From assembly GCF_900890705.1 (NCBI RefSeq), contig NZ_CAAHFH010000001.1:1736001-1800000 (forward strand): a stretch of DNA of 64,000 nt, written 5' to 3'. This DNA comes from Pontiella sulfatireligans. Lineage in GTDB: Bacteria; Verrucomicrobiota; Kiritimatiellia; Kiritimatiellales; Pontiellaceae. Shown piece after piece: positions 8,573 to 18,427 of the stretch. A program made the position numbers and the translations under genes. Position 1 is the stretch's first letter, and the number at the start of each line of letters is the position of its first letter. The notes beneath the pieces are model-generated. The model did no database searches, was not told the DNA's origin, and saw nothing but the letters and a program-made list of their open reading frames with translations.

Positions 8573-8712
8573 GTCGCACTCCACTGGGCCGGCCGGCACG
8601 GCCATTTCAACCCAAAACAAAGAAGCAATTCGCATGCCATAAGAAAGCATCCTTTCCGCCCGCCCCATCGCCTGCCCGATGGAAGAGCGATGAGGCAGGA
8701 GGAAGCACGCCG

Positions 8713-11700
8713 CTACAACGTCGGCGGCGTCATTTCAACATCCACCTTGTAGAATCCCTCTGATTCGACGCTGTGAACCGTATCGGTGTAGCTGCCCGGA
8801 GCAATGATACCCGTTTCCAGAGTTTTAAACATGGCGCCCACTTCCGGCGCCCATTTAACCGTGTACGTGCGCTCTGGCATCGACACCCACTCGATGACAA
8901 AGCCTTCTGTTGCCTGCCGAGCGTCAAAAACCGCAAAGACCGACGCCGCATTCGTCGGATCAGTTCCGGCGAGGTATTCGTGGACATCGTCCTGCCCGTC
9001 GCCATCGGAATCCATGCCGGAACCAGCGAGGTGCGTTCCCCCGAGATAATCCCGCTCCCACTCATCGGGCAGCCCGTCGGCGTCAGAGTCATCTACAGTT
9101 GGCTTGCGGACCACCACCCGGTAGAACCCCGAAGACGAAGCCCGATGGAGGGTGTCCGTATAGCTGTTCTGCGGATAGTGGATGCCGGACTCCAGCAACA
9201 GGAAGGTCTGCCCTAGCTGGTCGCACCGGAGAATGTCGTAAACGCGCCCTTCGGCGGCATCCCAATTAATGATGATGCCCGGCGCCGCGCCGGCCTCCTG
9301 CGGGGCAAATGCTGCCTTGAAACAGGACAAAGGATTGGTCGGGTTCATCCCGCTGACAAATTCATCAAAGTTCGACTGTCCGTCTCCATCGTCATCCGAT
9401 AGAGCAACCAAATTCGTTGGGTGGCCGGAATACAAATATTCCCATCCGTCTGGAAGACCGTCGAAATCAGCATCCGGCATCGCGCCTAGGCTCAGGTATT
9501 CATCGACCTTGCCCTGGGACATGCCGGGAAGCAACCCGCCAAAAGTGGGGTCAGGAAAGGTCCCGTTCATCGGATATGCCGAAGTCTGCCAAAACTCGGG
9601 GAGCATAGCGCGCGACAGATACGGAGGTTGGAATATCGCGCCCAAATGAACCAGCTCATCAACAACGGTTTCACCAAAGTTGTTGGTTTCCGTCACCAGA
9701 AGCGGCGCATCCAGACTGGCCTCCACCTCTAGCAACCGGTTGAAAAACTCCGTCCGCACTAATTCGTTGGTGGGATCGTATTCGATGAAATGCATCAACG
9801 TATCGGCACGCGCCTTCATCCGATCATCGGCCACCTGCATCAGGTCGATGGCTTCATGCAGGTGGATTTTGGCATTGCTCAAATCCAGTTCCGAGCGGAC
9901 AGACGCCAATAGCTCGGGATGACTTTGAAGCAGGGTCTCCACCGGTGATGCAGAGGGCGCGGAAAGGCTGTCGTCATCAAGCGAGCCATAATACGAATAA
10001 TAATTCGTCACACCCGCATATTCATCATACCACTCCCCTTCAATAAACCCCTTGAATACGAGATGCAGATCGGCAACGCAGGCATTCGAAATGGCGATGC
10101 CAGGCGGAACGGGGATTTCAATTTCCAGCATTCCGTTCGTGTACACCCACGCCATATCCTCTGTATTGGTTCCATTTGCTGAAAATGAAACATTTGTATA
10201 ACCCCAACCATTTTTAGAAGAATACCCCTGCTTGGCGCTAACGGAAGAATCCAATCCCAGACGAACCTTGGCCTCTATCCTCAGAGAATCAAATTCTTCG
10301 GTATTCAGCGTCGCAAGGATATAAACCGACGAGGCACTGCGCGCGCCCTTCACATACTCAATGCTCGAACCAATCTTCCCAATCAACTGCACCGGAACAC
10401 CATTCCAATCGTTGGTGGAGCCATCGACAGTGACCGAAGCAAGCGGGCCGTCCATGGGCAGCACCAACTTTTCAAAATCCACATTGGCCGACTGCGACCG
10501 CGCCATGAGCGCCGCCGCACGGGCCAGACGCAGCATCGACATCGCCGCCGCCACGTCGGCGGCATCCACATAAACCGTCTCATCTACCGGGAAATAATTA
10601 GTAGAGATCTCAGCGGTGCCGGTCCAATCGGCAGGGATGAAAGCAAGATCAGCATAAGAGGCGTCGATGGCCGGAAGCGCATTGGAGCAAATCCGATCAA
10701 CCACGTCGTCTGCCAAAGGAATATTGTTTATATCAAACTCACCAGACAGCTTGAAATCAAAGCTCAAAGCGCCACCAAACTCCCCCAGCCAAGCCCTCAA
10801 CTCATCATCATTAACCAGATTCATCAACCGGCTGAAGGCGCGATAAATCCGAGCCTCATAATTCGCAGGATCAGCATCAACCGCGACCATAAAGCAACGG
10901 TCGATTAAAGAGAAATAAACCGAGTCGACATCATTGGTTAAAGCTTTAGAAATTAATTCCACCCCTTCCTGAACTGTGTCAAGTGGATCGCCGTCGGGCG
11001 TCACGGGATCAAGTCCGAGCAAAAACTCCTCAATATTGGAGAATTCATCTCCATCAAAATTATCCTCCCGCTGCACATCATAAATGGAAGCAATGGCATC
11101 TTCAAAATTACGGGAAAAAATTCGTTCCTCCCATACGTCAAGCATTCCATCGGCATCGCGGTCATCGAACACGACCAGCTCAATCGGGCGATAGTCTGTC
11201 TCCCCAGAAGCATCCGTTACGCCTACCCAAACTTCGTTGCTAAACCCCACAGTCGGAACACCCGAAATCAACCCACTGGAAGTCAACGACAGCCCCGCCA
11301 CCCTTGCGTCTCGGGCAATAGGCGAGAACACTATATCAGGCACATTGTCCATGCTTCCACTATAGCTAAATGGACTTCTGACATAATATGCCAGAGGCCT
11401 ATTTCCTTCTCTAATATAGATTCTAACGCCTCGAGCATTGCCGTTGCCATATTTCATTGTGATGGTTCCGTCGTCCGCCAGCGTTACAGAAAATGCCACA
11501 GGGTAAGGGTTGCCATACTCATCCGTATAATATTCATACACCCCTTCCCATCGAATCGTTACATATGTCGCTTGAGCATCCACATAGATATCCCCATCCA
11601 TCGTAATCAGACTATCACCAAGCGCCGTCACTTTGGGGTAGTAATAGCTGTCAACATCGTCATAGGGATCAGGATCGAAACCAATCCTTCCATAGTTGTC

Positions 11701-12033
11701 TACCTGGCAAGAGGAATAGCTTCCTCCAAAACAGGGAAAGTCAAAGGGGATAGCCAGCGTCCACGAATTATAAGAATACCCCTGCCAGCCGCGAGCCACT
11801 CCCGTTTCAGCAAAGCTGTTGGGTTGCGAGGTTTCTATGTAGGGAGCCTCCATATCATAAGTACGCCATTCCCAGCTGTAGGGAGGCGTTCCATTTGTTG
11901 CCGACAACGTCGCCGAATACGGTAAGCCCACATCGCCCTCGGGCAGCATCGATGTGGCAATTCCAACCGCCATTGATGAGATAGGCGCAATGGCCCATGC
12001 AAACAAGCTGACAACAATCCATGCTTTCTTCAT
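8713..12033 (-). CDS. Large secreted multidomain protein with thrombospondin-3-type repeats
   Basis: 1106 residues. A signal peptide is clear (MKKAWIVVSLFAWAIAPISSMA). An Ig-like 'putative Ig' segment follows (GLPYSATLSATNGTPPYSWEW, about 37-57), with its second half near 240-290. Three calcium-type Asp-rich blocks occur: DDRDADGMLDVWEE (about 290), DADFDGLPDGWEYLY with DDDGDGQSNFDEFVSG (about 880-920), and DSDADGLPDEWERDY with DSDGDGQDDVHEYLAG (about 1010-1050). The last two are each followed by a similar beta module ending in SYTDTLHRASSSGFYRVVV and SYTDTVHSVESEGFYKVDV, an internal duplication. It is translated with the gene upstream (ATGA overlap). A surface or exported protein, perhaps a substrate of the neighbouring pseudopilus, is inferred. 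Confidence 0.7.
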   Translation of the reverse strand: MKKAWIVVSLFAWAIAPISSMAVGIATSMLPEGDVGLPYSATLSATNGTPPYSWEWRTYDMEAPYIETSQPNSFAETGVARGWQGYSYNSWTLAIPFDFPCFGGSYSSCQVDNYGRIGFDPDPYDDVDSYYYPKVTALGDSLITMDGDIYVDAQATYVTIRWEGVYEYYTDEYGNPYPVAFSVTLADDGTITMKYGNGNARGVRIYIREGNRPLAYYVRSPFSYSGSMDNVPDIVFSPIARDARVAGLSLTSSGLISGVPTVGFSNEVWVGVTDASGETDYRPIELVVFDDRDADGMLDVWEERIFSRNFEDAIASIYDVQREDNFDGDEFSNIEEFLLGLDPVTPDGDPLDTVQEGVELISKALTNDVDSVYFSLIDRCFMVAVDADPANYEARIYRAFSRLMNLVNDDELRAWLGEFGGALSFDFKLSGEFDINNIPLADDVVDRICSNALPAIDASYADLAFIPADWTGTAEISTNYFPVDETVYVDAADVAAAMSMLRLARAAALMARSQSANVDFEKLVLPMDGPLASVTVDGSTNDWNGVPVQLIGKIGSSIEYVKGARSASSVYILATLNTEEFDSLRIEAKVRLGLDSSVSAKQGYSSKNGWGYTNVSFSANGTNTEDMAWVYTNGMLEIEIPVPPGIAISNACVADLHLVFKGFIEGEWYDEYAGVTNYYSYYGSLDDDSLSAPSASPVETLLQSHPELLASVRSELDLSNAKIHLHEAIDLMQVADDRMKARADTLMHFIEYDPTNELVRTEFFNRLLEVEASLDAPLLVTETNNFGETVVDELVHLGAIFQPPYLSRAMLPEFWQTSAYPMNGTFPDPTFGGLLPGMSQGKVDEYLSLGAMPDADFDGLPDGWEYLYSGHPTNLVALSDDDGDGQSNFDEFVSGMNPTNPLSCFKAAFAPQEAGAAPGIIINWDAAEGRVYDILRCDQLGQTFLLLESGIHYPQNSYTDTLHRASSSGFYRVVVRKPTVDDSDADGLPDEWERDYLGGTHLAGSGMDSDGDGQDDVHEYLAGTDPTNAASVFAVFDARQATEGFVIEWVSMPERTYTVKWAPEVGAMFKTLETGIIAPGSYTDTVHSVESEGFYKVDVEMTPPTL

Positions 12034-12761
12034 TTGAACATCTCCGTTCGTTTTCTATTCAATCCGGCAACTGCGCCGGCAAATCCGTTTGAAAATCCTG
12101 CGACTTGAAAAGAGCCGCGCTCAGTGGAAATGCGCAAGGGCCATTCCAGCGCCAGCGAGGCGCTTTTGCATTCGATCCGTTCCCCCGCATCCGTCAAAAA
12201 ACTGCAACCGGTCAGATCGAGCTGGCGCTTGCCACCTGCAGTTGCCTTTTTCGCCGTTAAGACATTCCGAAGCGCCCCGCCGCCCGTATCAGGGTCAATG
12301 ACGCCGACAGACAAGCCATTGATCCGAACCGCCGAGAATCGGGGATATTGAGCCAACAGGGAGCGCAATTCCTTTTCGACCAAACTGCTCACTAATCCGT
12401 CGTTTCCACGCGAGCCACCCGACTTTCCATTGGAAGACCGGCTCGTCTGCGGGGGAGCCGCAACTTCCAACCCATCAATCACCAGCACATTAAAGGCACC
12501 GAAGGAAAACCCGCCCTTGGTTTGCTTCTGGATTTTGCATGATTCAAAGCGAAGGAGGTCGATTTCCGGATAGGCCCCGTTCCGAACGGCCAGCCCCTCC
12601 GCAACGTTATGGGTGTATTCCTTGTGCGCCGCGTCCAAAGACGGCGTATCCGCACGCTTTTCCAGCCACTTCCCAATACGTAGGGCATTCAGTCCTACGG
12701 CCAGGAAAAGCAATCCGCCTACCATCAAAACAATGCGCCTGAGTTGTTCCTTCCTAAACAT
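12030..12761 (-). CDS. Membrane-anchored protein of unknown function
   Basis: 243 residues with one N-terminal membrane helix (RRIVLMVGGLLFLAVGLNAL, about 8-27) and an extracytoplasmic remainder. GAGG stands 8 bases before the ATG. The middle part carries a Ser/Gly-rich linker (SRSSNGKSGGSRGN). The body resembles AsmA-like or 'translocation/assembly' beta-repeat sequence only loosely (VLVIDGLEV, VRINGLSVGVID, LDLTGCSFL). It overlaps the next gene by four bases (ATGA), so the two are co-translated. I do not recognise a family; an accessory role for the pseudopilin system is a guess from position. Confidence 0.55.
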   Translation of the reverse strand: MFRKEQLRRIVLMVGGLLFLAVGLNALRIGKWLEKRADTPSLDAAHKEYTHNVAEGLAVRNGAYPEIDLLRFESCKIQKQTKGGFSFGAFNVLVIDGLEVAAPPQTSRSSNGKSGGSRGNDGLVSSLVEKELRSLLAQYPRFSAVRINGLSVGVIDPDTGGGALRNVLTAKKATAGGKRQLDLTGCSFLTDAGERIECKSASLALEWPLRISTERGSFQVAGFSNGFAGAVAGLNRKRTEMFK

Positions 12762-12989
12762 CTAAAACCTCAAAAAAACAAGCTGAAACATCTTATTCAT
12801 CTGAAAACAAAACAAGCAATGGTTAAAGTCAACGAAACACTACAAGACTCAAGCTCAGCCGCTTGTTCCATCTACAGTGCCCCCTCCCCACTCGGCTTGG
12901 CAAATGCGGGTGAGCCGTTTGCTCTGCAATTGAGTGGATATTTGAACGGAGTTCCGATAAAGATGTCTGCCATTTCACGGAGGTTTGGT

Positions 12990-15881
12990 TTGAATAATTT
13001 TGAGTTGGTGCGCACGGAAGAAGTCAAGGAACTGAATACGCAGGCAAAGATCTATCGCCACATCCCGACGGGAGCGGAGATTCTTTCGATGCAGAACGAG
13101 GACGAGAACAAGTGTTTCGGCATCTCGTTCCGCACGCCGCCGTCGGATTCGACCGGCGTGGCGCACATTCTGGAGCACACGGTGCTGTGCGGCTCGCGGA
13201 AATATCCGGTCAAGGATCCGTTCGTTCAGATGCTCAAAGGTTCGCTGCAGACCTACCTCAACGCCTTCACCTATCCCGACAAAACCTGCTATCCCGTCGC
13301 CAGCCAAAATCTGAAGGATTTCTACAACCTGGTGGACGTCTACCTCGACGCCGTCTTCCACCCGCGCATTACGCCGGACTTTTTCATGCAGGAAGGCTGG
13401 CACTACGAGCTCGAATCGCCGGAAGCTGAACTCACCATCAAGGGCGTAGTCTACAACGAAATGAAGGGCGTCTATTCGTCGCCCGATTCCCTGCTGATGG
13501 AAGCCTCGCAGCAGTCGCTCTTCCCCGACACCACCTACGGGCTCGATTCCGGCGGCAACCCGCGCCATATCCCGGATTTGACCTACAAGCAGTTCAAAGC
13601 GTTCCATGAATCCTACTACCATCCGTCCAACGCCCGGATCTTCTTCTACGGCGACGATCCGGAAGCCGAGCGCTTCGCCGTGCTTGAGGAATATCTGAAG
13701 GACTTTAAAAAGATTGATCCGAAGTCGGGCATCGACCTGCAAGGCCCGCTGGCCAAGCCCGTGCGCATCGAAAAGCCCTATGCCGTATCGGCCGACGACG
13801 AAAACCCGACACCCATGTTCGCCAGCAACTGGATGCTGCCCTCGCCGACGGATGCCGAACAGGTCTTTTCCGTGATGCTGCTCGACCACATCCTGCTGGG
13901 CACCCCCGCCTCCCCGTTGCGCAAGGCGCTGATCGAATCCGGGCTGGGCGAAGATATTACGGGAGGCGGCACCGAAACCCACATGATCCAAATGCTGTTC
14001 TCTATCGGCCTCAAGGGCATCGATGCGGCGGACATCCCCAAGGCCGAAGCGCTGATTTTACAAACGCTCCAGAATTTGGCCCAAAACGGCATCGAGCGGA
14101 AAGATATCGACGGCGCACTCAACACCTTTGAATTCGACCTGCGCGAAAACAACAGCGGGGGCTTCCCACGCGGACTGGCGCTGATGCTGCGGTCGCTCAA
14201 CGCTTGGAACTACGACGCCGACCCGCTGGAACTGGTCGCCTTCGAAACGCCGCTGGCCACCATCAAGAAAAACGCCGCTCAAGGCGGCTATTTCGAGGCG
14301 CTCATCCAAAAGCTGTTCATCGACAACACCCACCGCTCCACCGTCGTGCTGCTTCCCGACCCCGGCGAAGCCGCCCGCGTCGAAATGGAGGAGAAGGGCC
14401 GGCTGGCGGCCATCAAAGCCTCGATGAGCGCCGACCAGCTGCTGGAGATCACCGCCAACACCCAGCGTCTGCTCGACTTGCAGGCCACGCCCGATTCGCC
14501 CGAAGCGCTCGCCACCGTTCCCCTGCTCCATCGCGAAGACCTCGAAAAAAACATCCGTAAAATTGAGCGTAACGTCAACACGATCAACGGCACGACGGTC
14601 TTGACGCACGATCTGTTCACCAACGGAATTCTCTACCTCGACATCGGACTCGACCTCCATGGAATTGAGCAGGACAACCTGCCCTATGCCTCGCTGCTAG
14701 CCAGCGTCCTCTTGGAAATGGGGACCCAAAGCGAAGACTATGTTTCGCTCTCCCAGCGCATCGCCAAGAAAACCGGAGGCATCTACGGCGCGCCGTTCCT
14801 ATCTGCACAGAAAGGCTCAAAAACCGGCGTAACCCGTTTTTTCCTGCGCAGCAAATGCATGATCAGTCAAACCGATGAACTGCTGGCCATCCTGTACGAT
14901 GTCCTGACCGAACCCGATCTGGGAAACAAGGAGCGCTTCAAGCAGATTGTGCTGGAGCACAAATCCGAGCTCGAAACCGCCATTGTTCCACGAGGCCACT
15001 CAGCCGTCATGACCCGCCTCAAGGCGCGCTACAACGAAGCGCACTGGGCGGCGGAGCAGCTGGGCGGCGTGGACGCCCTCTTCTTCATCCGCCAGTTGGC
15101 CGAAGACATGGACAAGGACTGGGACGCGGTTTCCCAACGCCTGGAAAAAATCCGCCTGTCGCTGCTCGACCGCAAACACATGGTCATCAACGTAACCGTC
15201 AGCGAAGATGCGCTCCCCGGCGTGCTTAACTCATTGGATGGATTTACGGCACACCTTCCAGAGGCAACAGCGTTCTCCGCTAAAACCTGGAATCCCGGCA
15301 AGTTCCCGAATCCTGAAGCGTTAACGGCCCCGACGCAGGTCAACTATGTCGGATGCGCAGCCAACCTCTTCAACGCCGGCTACAAAATGCACGGCTCGGC
15401 GATGGTGATTTCCCGCTACCTGCAAACGGCATGGCTCTGGGAAAAAATCCGCGTACAAGGCGGCGCCTATGGAGGCATGTGCGGCTTCGACCAACGCTCC
15501 GGCGTATTCACCTTCGCCTCGTACCGCGATCCTAATTTGGAAAGCTCGCTGGAGGTCTACAAGGCCACCGGCGACTACCTCAAAAATCTGGTTTTGAGCG
15601 AGGATGAGCTGACCCGGGCGTTAATCGGTGCGATCGGCCAGCTTGATTCCTACCAGCTTCCCGACTCAAAGGGCTATTCCAGCACCGCGCGCTTCCTCCT
15701 CGATTATACCGATGAAGAACGCCAGCAGCTCCGCGACGAAGTGCTTGCCACCACGCAGGAGCATTTCAACGCATTCGGCAACACCCTGAACAGGGCCTTT
15801 AAAAACGGCGCCGTGTCGGTGCTCTGCTCGCCTGAATCCGCCGAGAAAGCCGGACTTCAGACCAAGACTAAGGTGCTTTAA
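12990..15881 (+). CDS. PreP-type M16C zinc metalloprotease (insulinase family)
   Basis: 963 residues from a TTG start at 12990 that sits 6 bases after GGAGG and gives the N-terminus NNFELVRTEEVKELNTQAK, matching PreP proteins. An ATG frame open from 12744 would add a poor extension overlapping the divergent gene's start. The inverted zinc motif HILEH is at residues 59-63 and the third ligand is Glu157 in NEMKGVYS. Around it are PreP family blocks (FRTPPSDSTGVAHILEHTVL, YPDKTCYPVASQNLKDF). The closing M16C half carries YGGMCGFDQRSGVF. Known PreP enzymes degrade peptides inside a closed two-lobed chamber; here it probably recycles peptides. It ends in a bidirectional terminator. Confidence 0.92.
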   Translation: MNNFELVRTEEVKELNTQAKIYRHIPTGAEILSMQNEDENKCFGISFRTPPSDSTGVAHILEHTVLCGSRKYPVKDPFVQMLKGSLQTYLNAFTYPDKTCYPVASQNLKDFYNLVDVYLDAVFHPRITPDFFMQEGWHYELESPEAELTIKGVVYNEMKGVYSSPDSLLMEASQQSLFPDTTYGLDSGGNPRHIPDLTYKQFKAFHESYYHPSNARIFFYGDDPEAERFAVLEEYLKDFKKIDPKSGIDLQGPLAKPVRIEKPYAVSADDENPTPMFASNWMLPSPTDAEQVFSVMLLDHILLGTPASPLRKALIESGLGEDITGGGTETHMIQMLFSIGLKGIDAADIPKAEALILQTLQNLAQNGIERKDIDGALNTFEFDLRENNSGGFPRGLALMLRSLNAWNYDADPLELVAFETPLATIKKNAAQGGYFEALIQKLFIDNTHRSTVVLLPDPGEAARVEMEEKGRLAAIKASMSADQLLEITANTQRLLDLQATPDSPEALATVPLLHREDLEKNIRKIERNVNTINGTTVLTHDLFTNGILYLDIGLDLHGIEQDNLPYASLLASVLLEMGTQSEDYVSLSQRIAKKTGGIYGAPFLSAQKGSKTGVTRFFLRSKCMISQTDELLAILYDVLTEPDLGNKERFKQIVLEHKSELETAIVPRGHSAVMTRLKARYNEAHWAAEQLGGVDALFFIRQLAEDMDKDWDAVSQRLEKIRLSLLDRKHMVINVTVSEDALPGVLNSLDGFTAHLPEATAFSAKTWNPGKFPNPEALTAPTQVNYVGCAANLFNAGYKMHGSAMVISRYLQTAWLWEKIRVQGGAYGGMCGFDQRSGVFTFASYRDPNLESSLEVYKATGDYLKNLVLSEDELTRALIGAIGQLDSYQLPDSKGYSSTARFLLDYTDEERQQLRDEVLATTQEHFNAFGNTLNRAFKNGAVSVLCSPESAEKAGLQTKTKVL

Positions 15882-15910
15882 TATCAGCATCACACTGAAA
15901 TTGGTCTTTT

Positions 15911-15989
15911 GGAGGGACAATGGTCCTCATTGCCCTCCCGAAGCTAGAGCCTTTAAAAGGATACGGACAGCGGGGACGCTTGTCCCTCC
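15911..15989. repeat. 79-base inverted-repeat element
   Basis: GGAGGGACAA (15911-15920) and TTGTCCCTCC (15980-15989) are exact inverted arms of 10 bases. The interval lies between a protease gene and its terminator and has no coding content. It looks like a small mobile or REP-like element. Confidence 0.55.
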
Positions 15990-16041
15990 GGCAGATCATC
16001 GGAAAAATACGCCATAAGCGCCACGCGAAAGCCTTGAAAGC

Positions 16042-16075
16042 AAAAAAAACGCCCAGAGCAATCTGGACGTTTTTC
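16042..16075. terminator. Bidirectional intrinsic terminator
   Basis: ACGCCCAGA / TCTGGACGT pair around GCAA, with an A-run before and a T-run after, so it can end both the rightward protease transcript and the leftward TPR/ExbB/ExbD operon. Confidence 0.85.
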
Positions 16076-16097
16076 TCACGATCGTATTGCGAGAGGA

Positions 16098-17384
16098 TTA
16101 ATTATTGCTTTCCTTGTTTCCATATTCCGACTGGTATTTGCGATATAAAACCTGTTCCTCGTCATTCATGTATTTCTTGATGTCATCGATGACTGACCCT
16201 TCGCTTTTGAACCCCTTCCAAATGGGACCGAATTGACCGCTGAGGGTATTGTTTGCACCCGTTGAATCCTTGCCGGCCTTGGCGAGCACCACGACATTGA
16301 TGGTGGGCCATTGCTTTTTGTCCGGTCCATAAACATCGAGGCACATTTTCTTCAATGCCGCCGCCATTTTAATGGGATTGTTGGCTTTTGATTGAACATT
16401 TTCCCCGCCCTCTTTCTTGGTTCGGTGCCAGCCATCAATATAGTTGGTGGTCAAAACAAAGATCGTATCGGGCTTCTGCTCCAAAATGGCCCACGCAACA
16501 CCACGGCCCCAGTGCATAAAGCCCCCCTCAGCATCCGGTGCATATTTCTGCTCCATGGCTTTGGGCACATAATAGGGGTAGGCCCATTTTGTTGAGTAAA
16601 AAGGCAGGTTATCCACCCGTTTAGGATAATTGGCATAACCCTTCTTGATTCGGTCTCTAGGCTCCTTTGGAATGGAAAAGCAGTATTGGTAATCGCCCTC
16701 CAGCGGATTGACCGGCTCCATCCAATCCTTCACCTTTTGCTTGTTGGCAGGAGTCGCCAACTGCATTTTCGGCTCCATAGCCCAGGCGTCACCCGCATAA
16801 TAGGCCATGACGTTAAACAGCGTGTACTCAGGCAGGGAGTCCACAAGGTCTTCAAGACGGTTTCTTATGGTCAGGCCGGTCATGCGGGAAAACGGTGTGT
16901 ATTTTGTCCCCCCGTCCTTTCCACCGCCTGCGCTGATGGTTGCCGGACCAAAGTGGACGACGAACACGACCTTTTCCCCCTTGGCTTTGGCGCCAAAGAA
17001 GTCGATTTCGGGCATGGTAAATCCGATGCTCTCCATACCGCCGGCCGCATCCCCCATAGCCCCCATGCCCCCTTTAATGCCTGTAATTTCCGGCATCTTG
17101 AAATCGGGGGTTTTGCGGTTCAGGTTTTTTGCGACCATCCGCTTGCGCAGCTTGGGTTTCGGCTTGTTCTTCTTAACCTTAACCGGAACCTGGAGCCTCT
17201 TCAGCGGCTTTTTCGGCCGTTTGACCGTTTTATTTTCAAACTTTTGATCTTCCTTCTGAATAACCGTGACGGCCACAAAGGACAACGCAATCAAAATCAA
17301 GACCCCATGAATTGCGAGGCTGACGACCATTGCACTTGATTTCGCGTGCTTGGAAAACCATCGTTTTTTTCGCTTTTCAGCCAT
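16098..17384 (-). CDS. TonB-like protein with degenerate von Willebrand-type domain
   Basis: 428 residues from the ATG at 17384 (GAGGTGG upstream; a GTG at 17393 is also possible). One membrane helix (about 20-45, MVVSLAIHGVLILIALSFVAVTVI) is followed by a Lys/Pro-rich stretch (KRPKKPLKRLQVPVKVKKNK) typical of TonB, then a Gly/Met-rich linker. The C-terminal domain (from about 138, KVVFVVHFGPATIS) resembles the vWA modules seen in PVC ExbBD loci, but the metal-binding DxSxS is replaced by HFGPAT, so metal binding is probably lost. It ends the TPR-TPR-ExbB-ExbD-ExbD operon and should be the envelope-spanning effector driven by the ExbB/ExbD motor. The partner in the outer membrane is not visible. 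Confidence 0.65.
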   Translation of the reverse strand: MAEKRKKRWFSKHAKSSAMVVSLAIHGVLILIALSFVAVTVIQKEDQKFENKTVKRPKKPLKRLQVPVKVKKNKPKPKLRKRMVAKNLNRKTPDFKMPEITGIKGGMGAMGDAAGGMESIGFTMPEIDFFGAKAKGEKVVFVVHFGPATISAGGGKDGGTKYTPFSRMTGLTIRNRLEDLVDSLPEYTLFNVMAYYAGDAWAMEPKMQLATPANKQKVKDWMEPVNPLEGDYQYCFSIPKEPRDRIKKGYANYPKRVDNLPFYSTKWAYPYYVPKAMEQKYAPDAEGGFMHWGRGVAWAILEQKPDTIFVLTTNYIDGWHRTKKEGGENVQSKANNPIKMAAALKKMCLDVYGPDKKQWPTINVVVLAKAGKDSTGANNTLSGQFGPIWKGFKSEGSVIDDIKKYMNDEEQVLYRKYQSEYGNKESNN

Positions 17385-17536
17385 TTCAACCACCTCATTT
17401 ACATCTACTGTTTAAAAAGGAACTTTGTCTATGCCGCACGTTTACATTCAACATCGATTATTAATCGCCCGCGCCATCGGCAAAGCTGAAAGAAAGGCGC
17501 CGAATTCCCCCAGCGCCTTTCCTTGAATTCATCTTT

Positions 17537-17971
17537 CTACATCGACATGCTGAACGACATGTTCTTCACGTCTGCAGCGGCACAGGCATCCATCACATTA
17601 ATGATGCGACCATGCAATGCTTTGTCCGCCGGCATGATGTTAATGATCAAATCGCTTTGCGTTGACTCGGCCGCTTCCTTGCAGGAAAGCAGGTGCCCGA
17701 TCAACTCATCAAGATTACCTTCATCTTTGTCGAAGATCATTCCTTCAATGATGATGTCGCCCAGTTCCGACACTTCAATCAAAACCTCCAGCGGAAGCTG
17801 AAGAGGTTCGGACGATTCCACTTTAGCTGGAAGCATAAAGGAAAGATCCGCCTCTTTCTTGATCAACGAAGCCGTAACCATAAAGTAAATAAGCAACAGG
17901 AATACCACGTCGATGAGCGGCGCAATCTGCAATTCCGCCTTTGTGTTCATTAAGTCGTCAAGCAGTTTCAT
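17537..17971 (-). CDS. ExbD/TolR-family protein
   Basis: 144 residues from the ATG at 17971 behind GAGGAG; it starts 2 bases after the upstream ExbD stop codon, so the two are coupled. A cytoplasmic N-terminus leads into the single helix PLIDVVFLLLIYFMVTASL (about 18-36) with the conserved Asp21, the proton-path residue of ExbD. A periplasmic domain follows. It differs clearly from the next ExbD, so this operon makes two ExbD paralogues, which may form a mixed pore within one ExbB pentamer. Confidence 0.85.
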   Translation of the reverse strand: MKLLDDLMNTKAELQIAPLIDVVFLLLIYFMVTASLIKKEADLSFMLPAKVESSEPLQLPLEVLIEVSELGDIIIEGMIFDKDEGNLDELIGHLLSCKEAAESTQSDLIINIMPADKALHGRIINVMDACAAADVKNMSFSMSM

Positions 17972-17973
17972 CG

Positions 17974-18378
17974 CTACTCCTCGAAGGTTGCATAGATAAG
18001 GTCGGTCGCTCCGACCTCGCCGCATGCAATCATCAGTTCTTTACAGGTCTTGTACTCAACAAGCTTGTCGGCACGAATAAGAATGCGCAGGTCCGGATTC
18101 AGGTCCAGTTCCGAGTTGATGAGCACCTTGAGCTCCTCCAACGTAACCGGAAGCGTACCGGAGTAGACCTGGCCGTTCGCATCCACCGACAGCATCATTC
18201 TTCCCTTGGTGTCGTCCGGAACCTTGGCATGGTCTGAAGAGGGAATTGCCACTTCGACCTTGTCCAATTCGGTCACGACGGAAGCCACCATGAAGAAAAT
18301 GAGCAACAGGAACACCAAGTCGATCATGGGAGCCATATCGACTGAGGCATCGTCCCTGGAAGGCGTTTTTATTTTCAT
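17974..18378 (-). CDS. ExbD/TolR-family protein
   Basis: 134 residues from the ATG at 18378 (GAGG upstream). The helix PMIDLVFLLLIFFMVASVV (about 17-35) holds the conserved Asp in MID. The periplasmic part ends with the RADKLVEYKTCKELMIACGEVGA motif region typical of ExbD dimer domains. It lies 49 bases downstream of exbB and is followed by the second exbD after two bases. Confidence 0.88.
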   Translation of the reverse strand: MKIKTPSRDDASVDMAPMIDLVFLLLIFFMVASVVTELDKVEVAIPSSDHAKVPDDTKGRMMLSVDANGQVYSGTLPVTLEELKVLINSELDLNPDLRILIRADKLVEYKTCKELMIACGEVGATDLIYATFEE

Positions 18379-18427
18379 TTTAAACCTCGTCCGTGCGGGT
18401 TGAACCACGCGGCGCCATTAGCACCAA

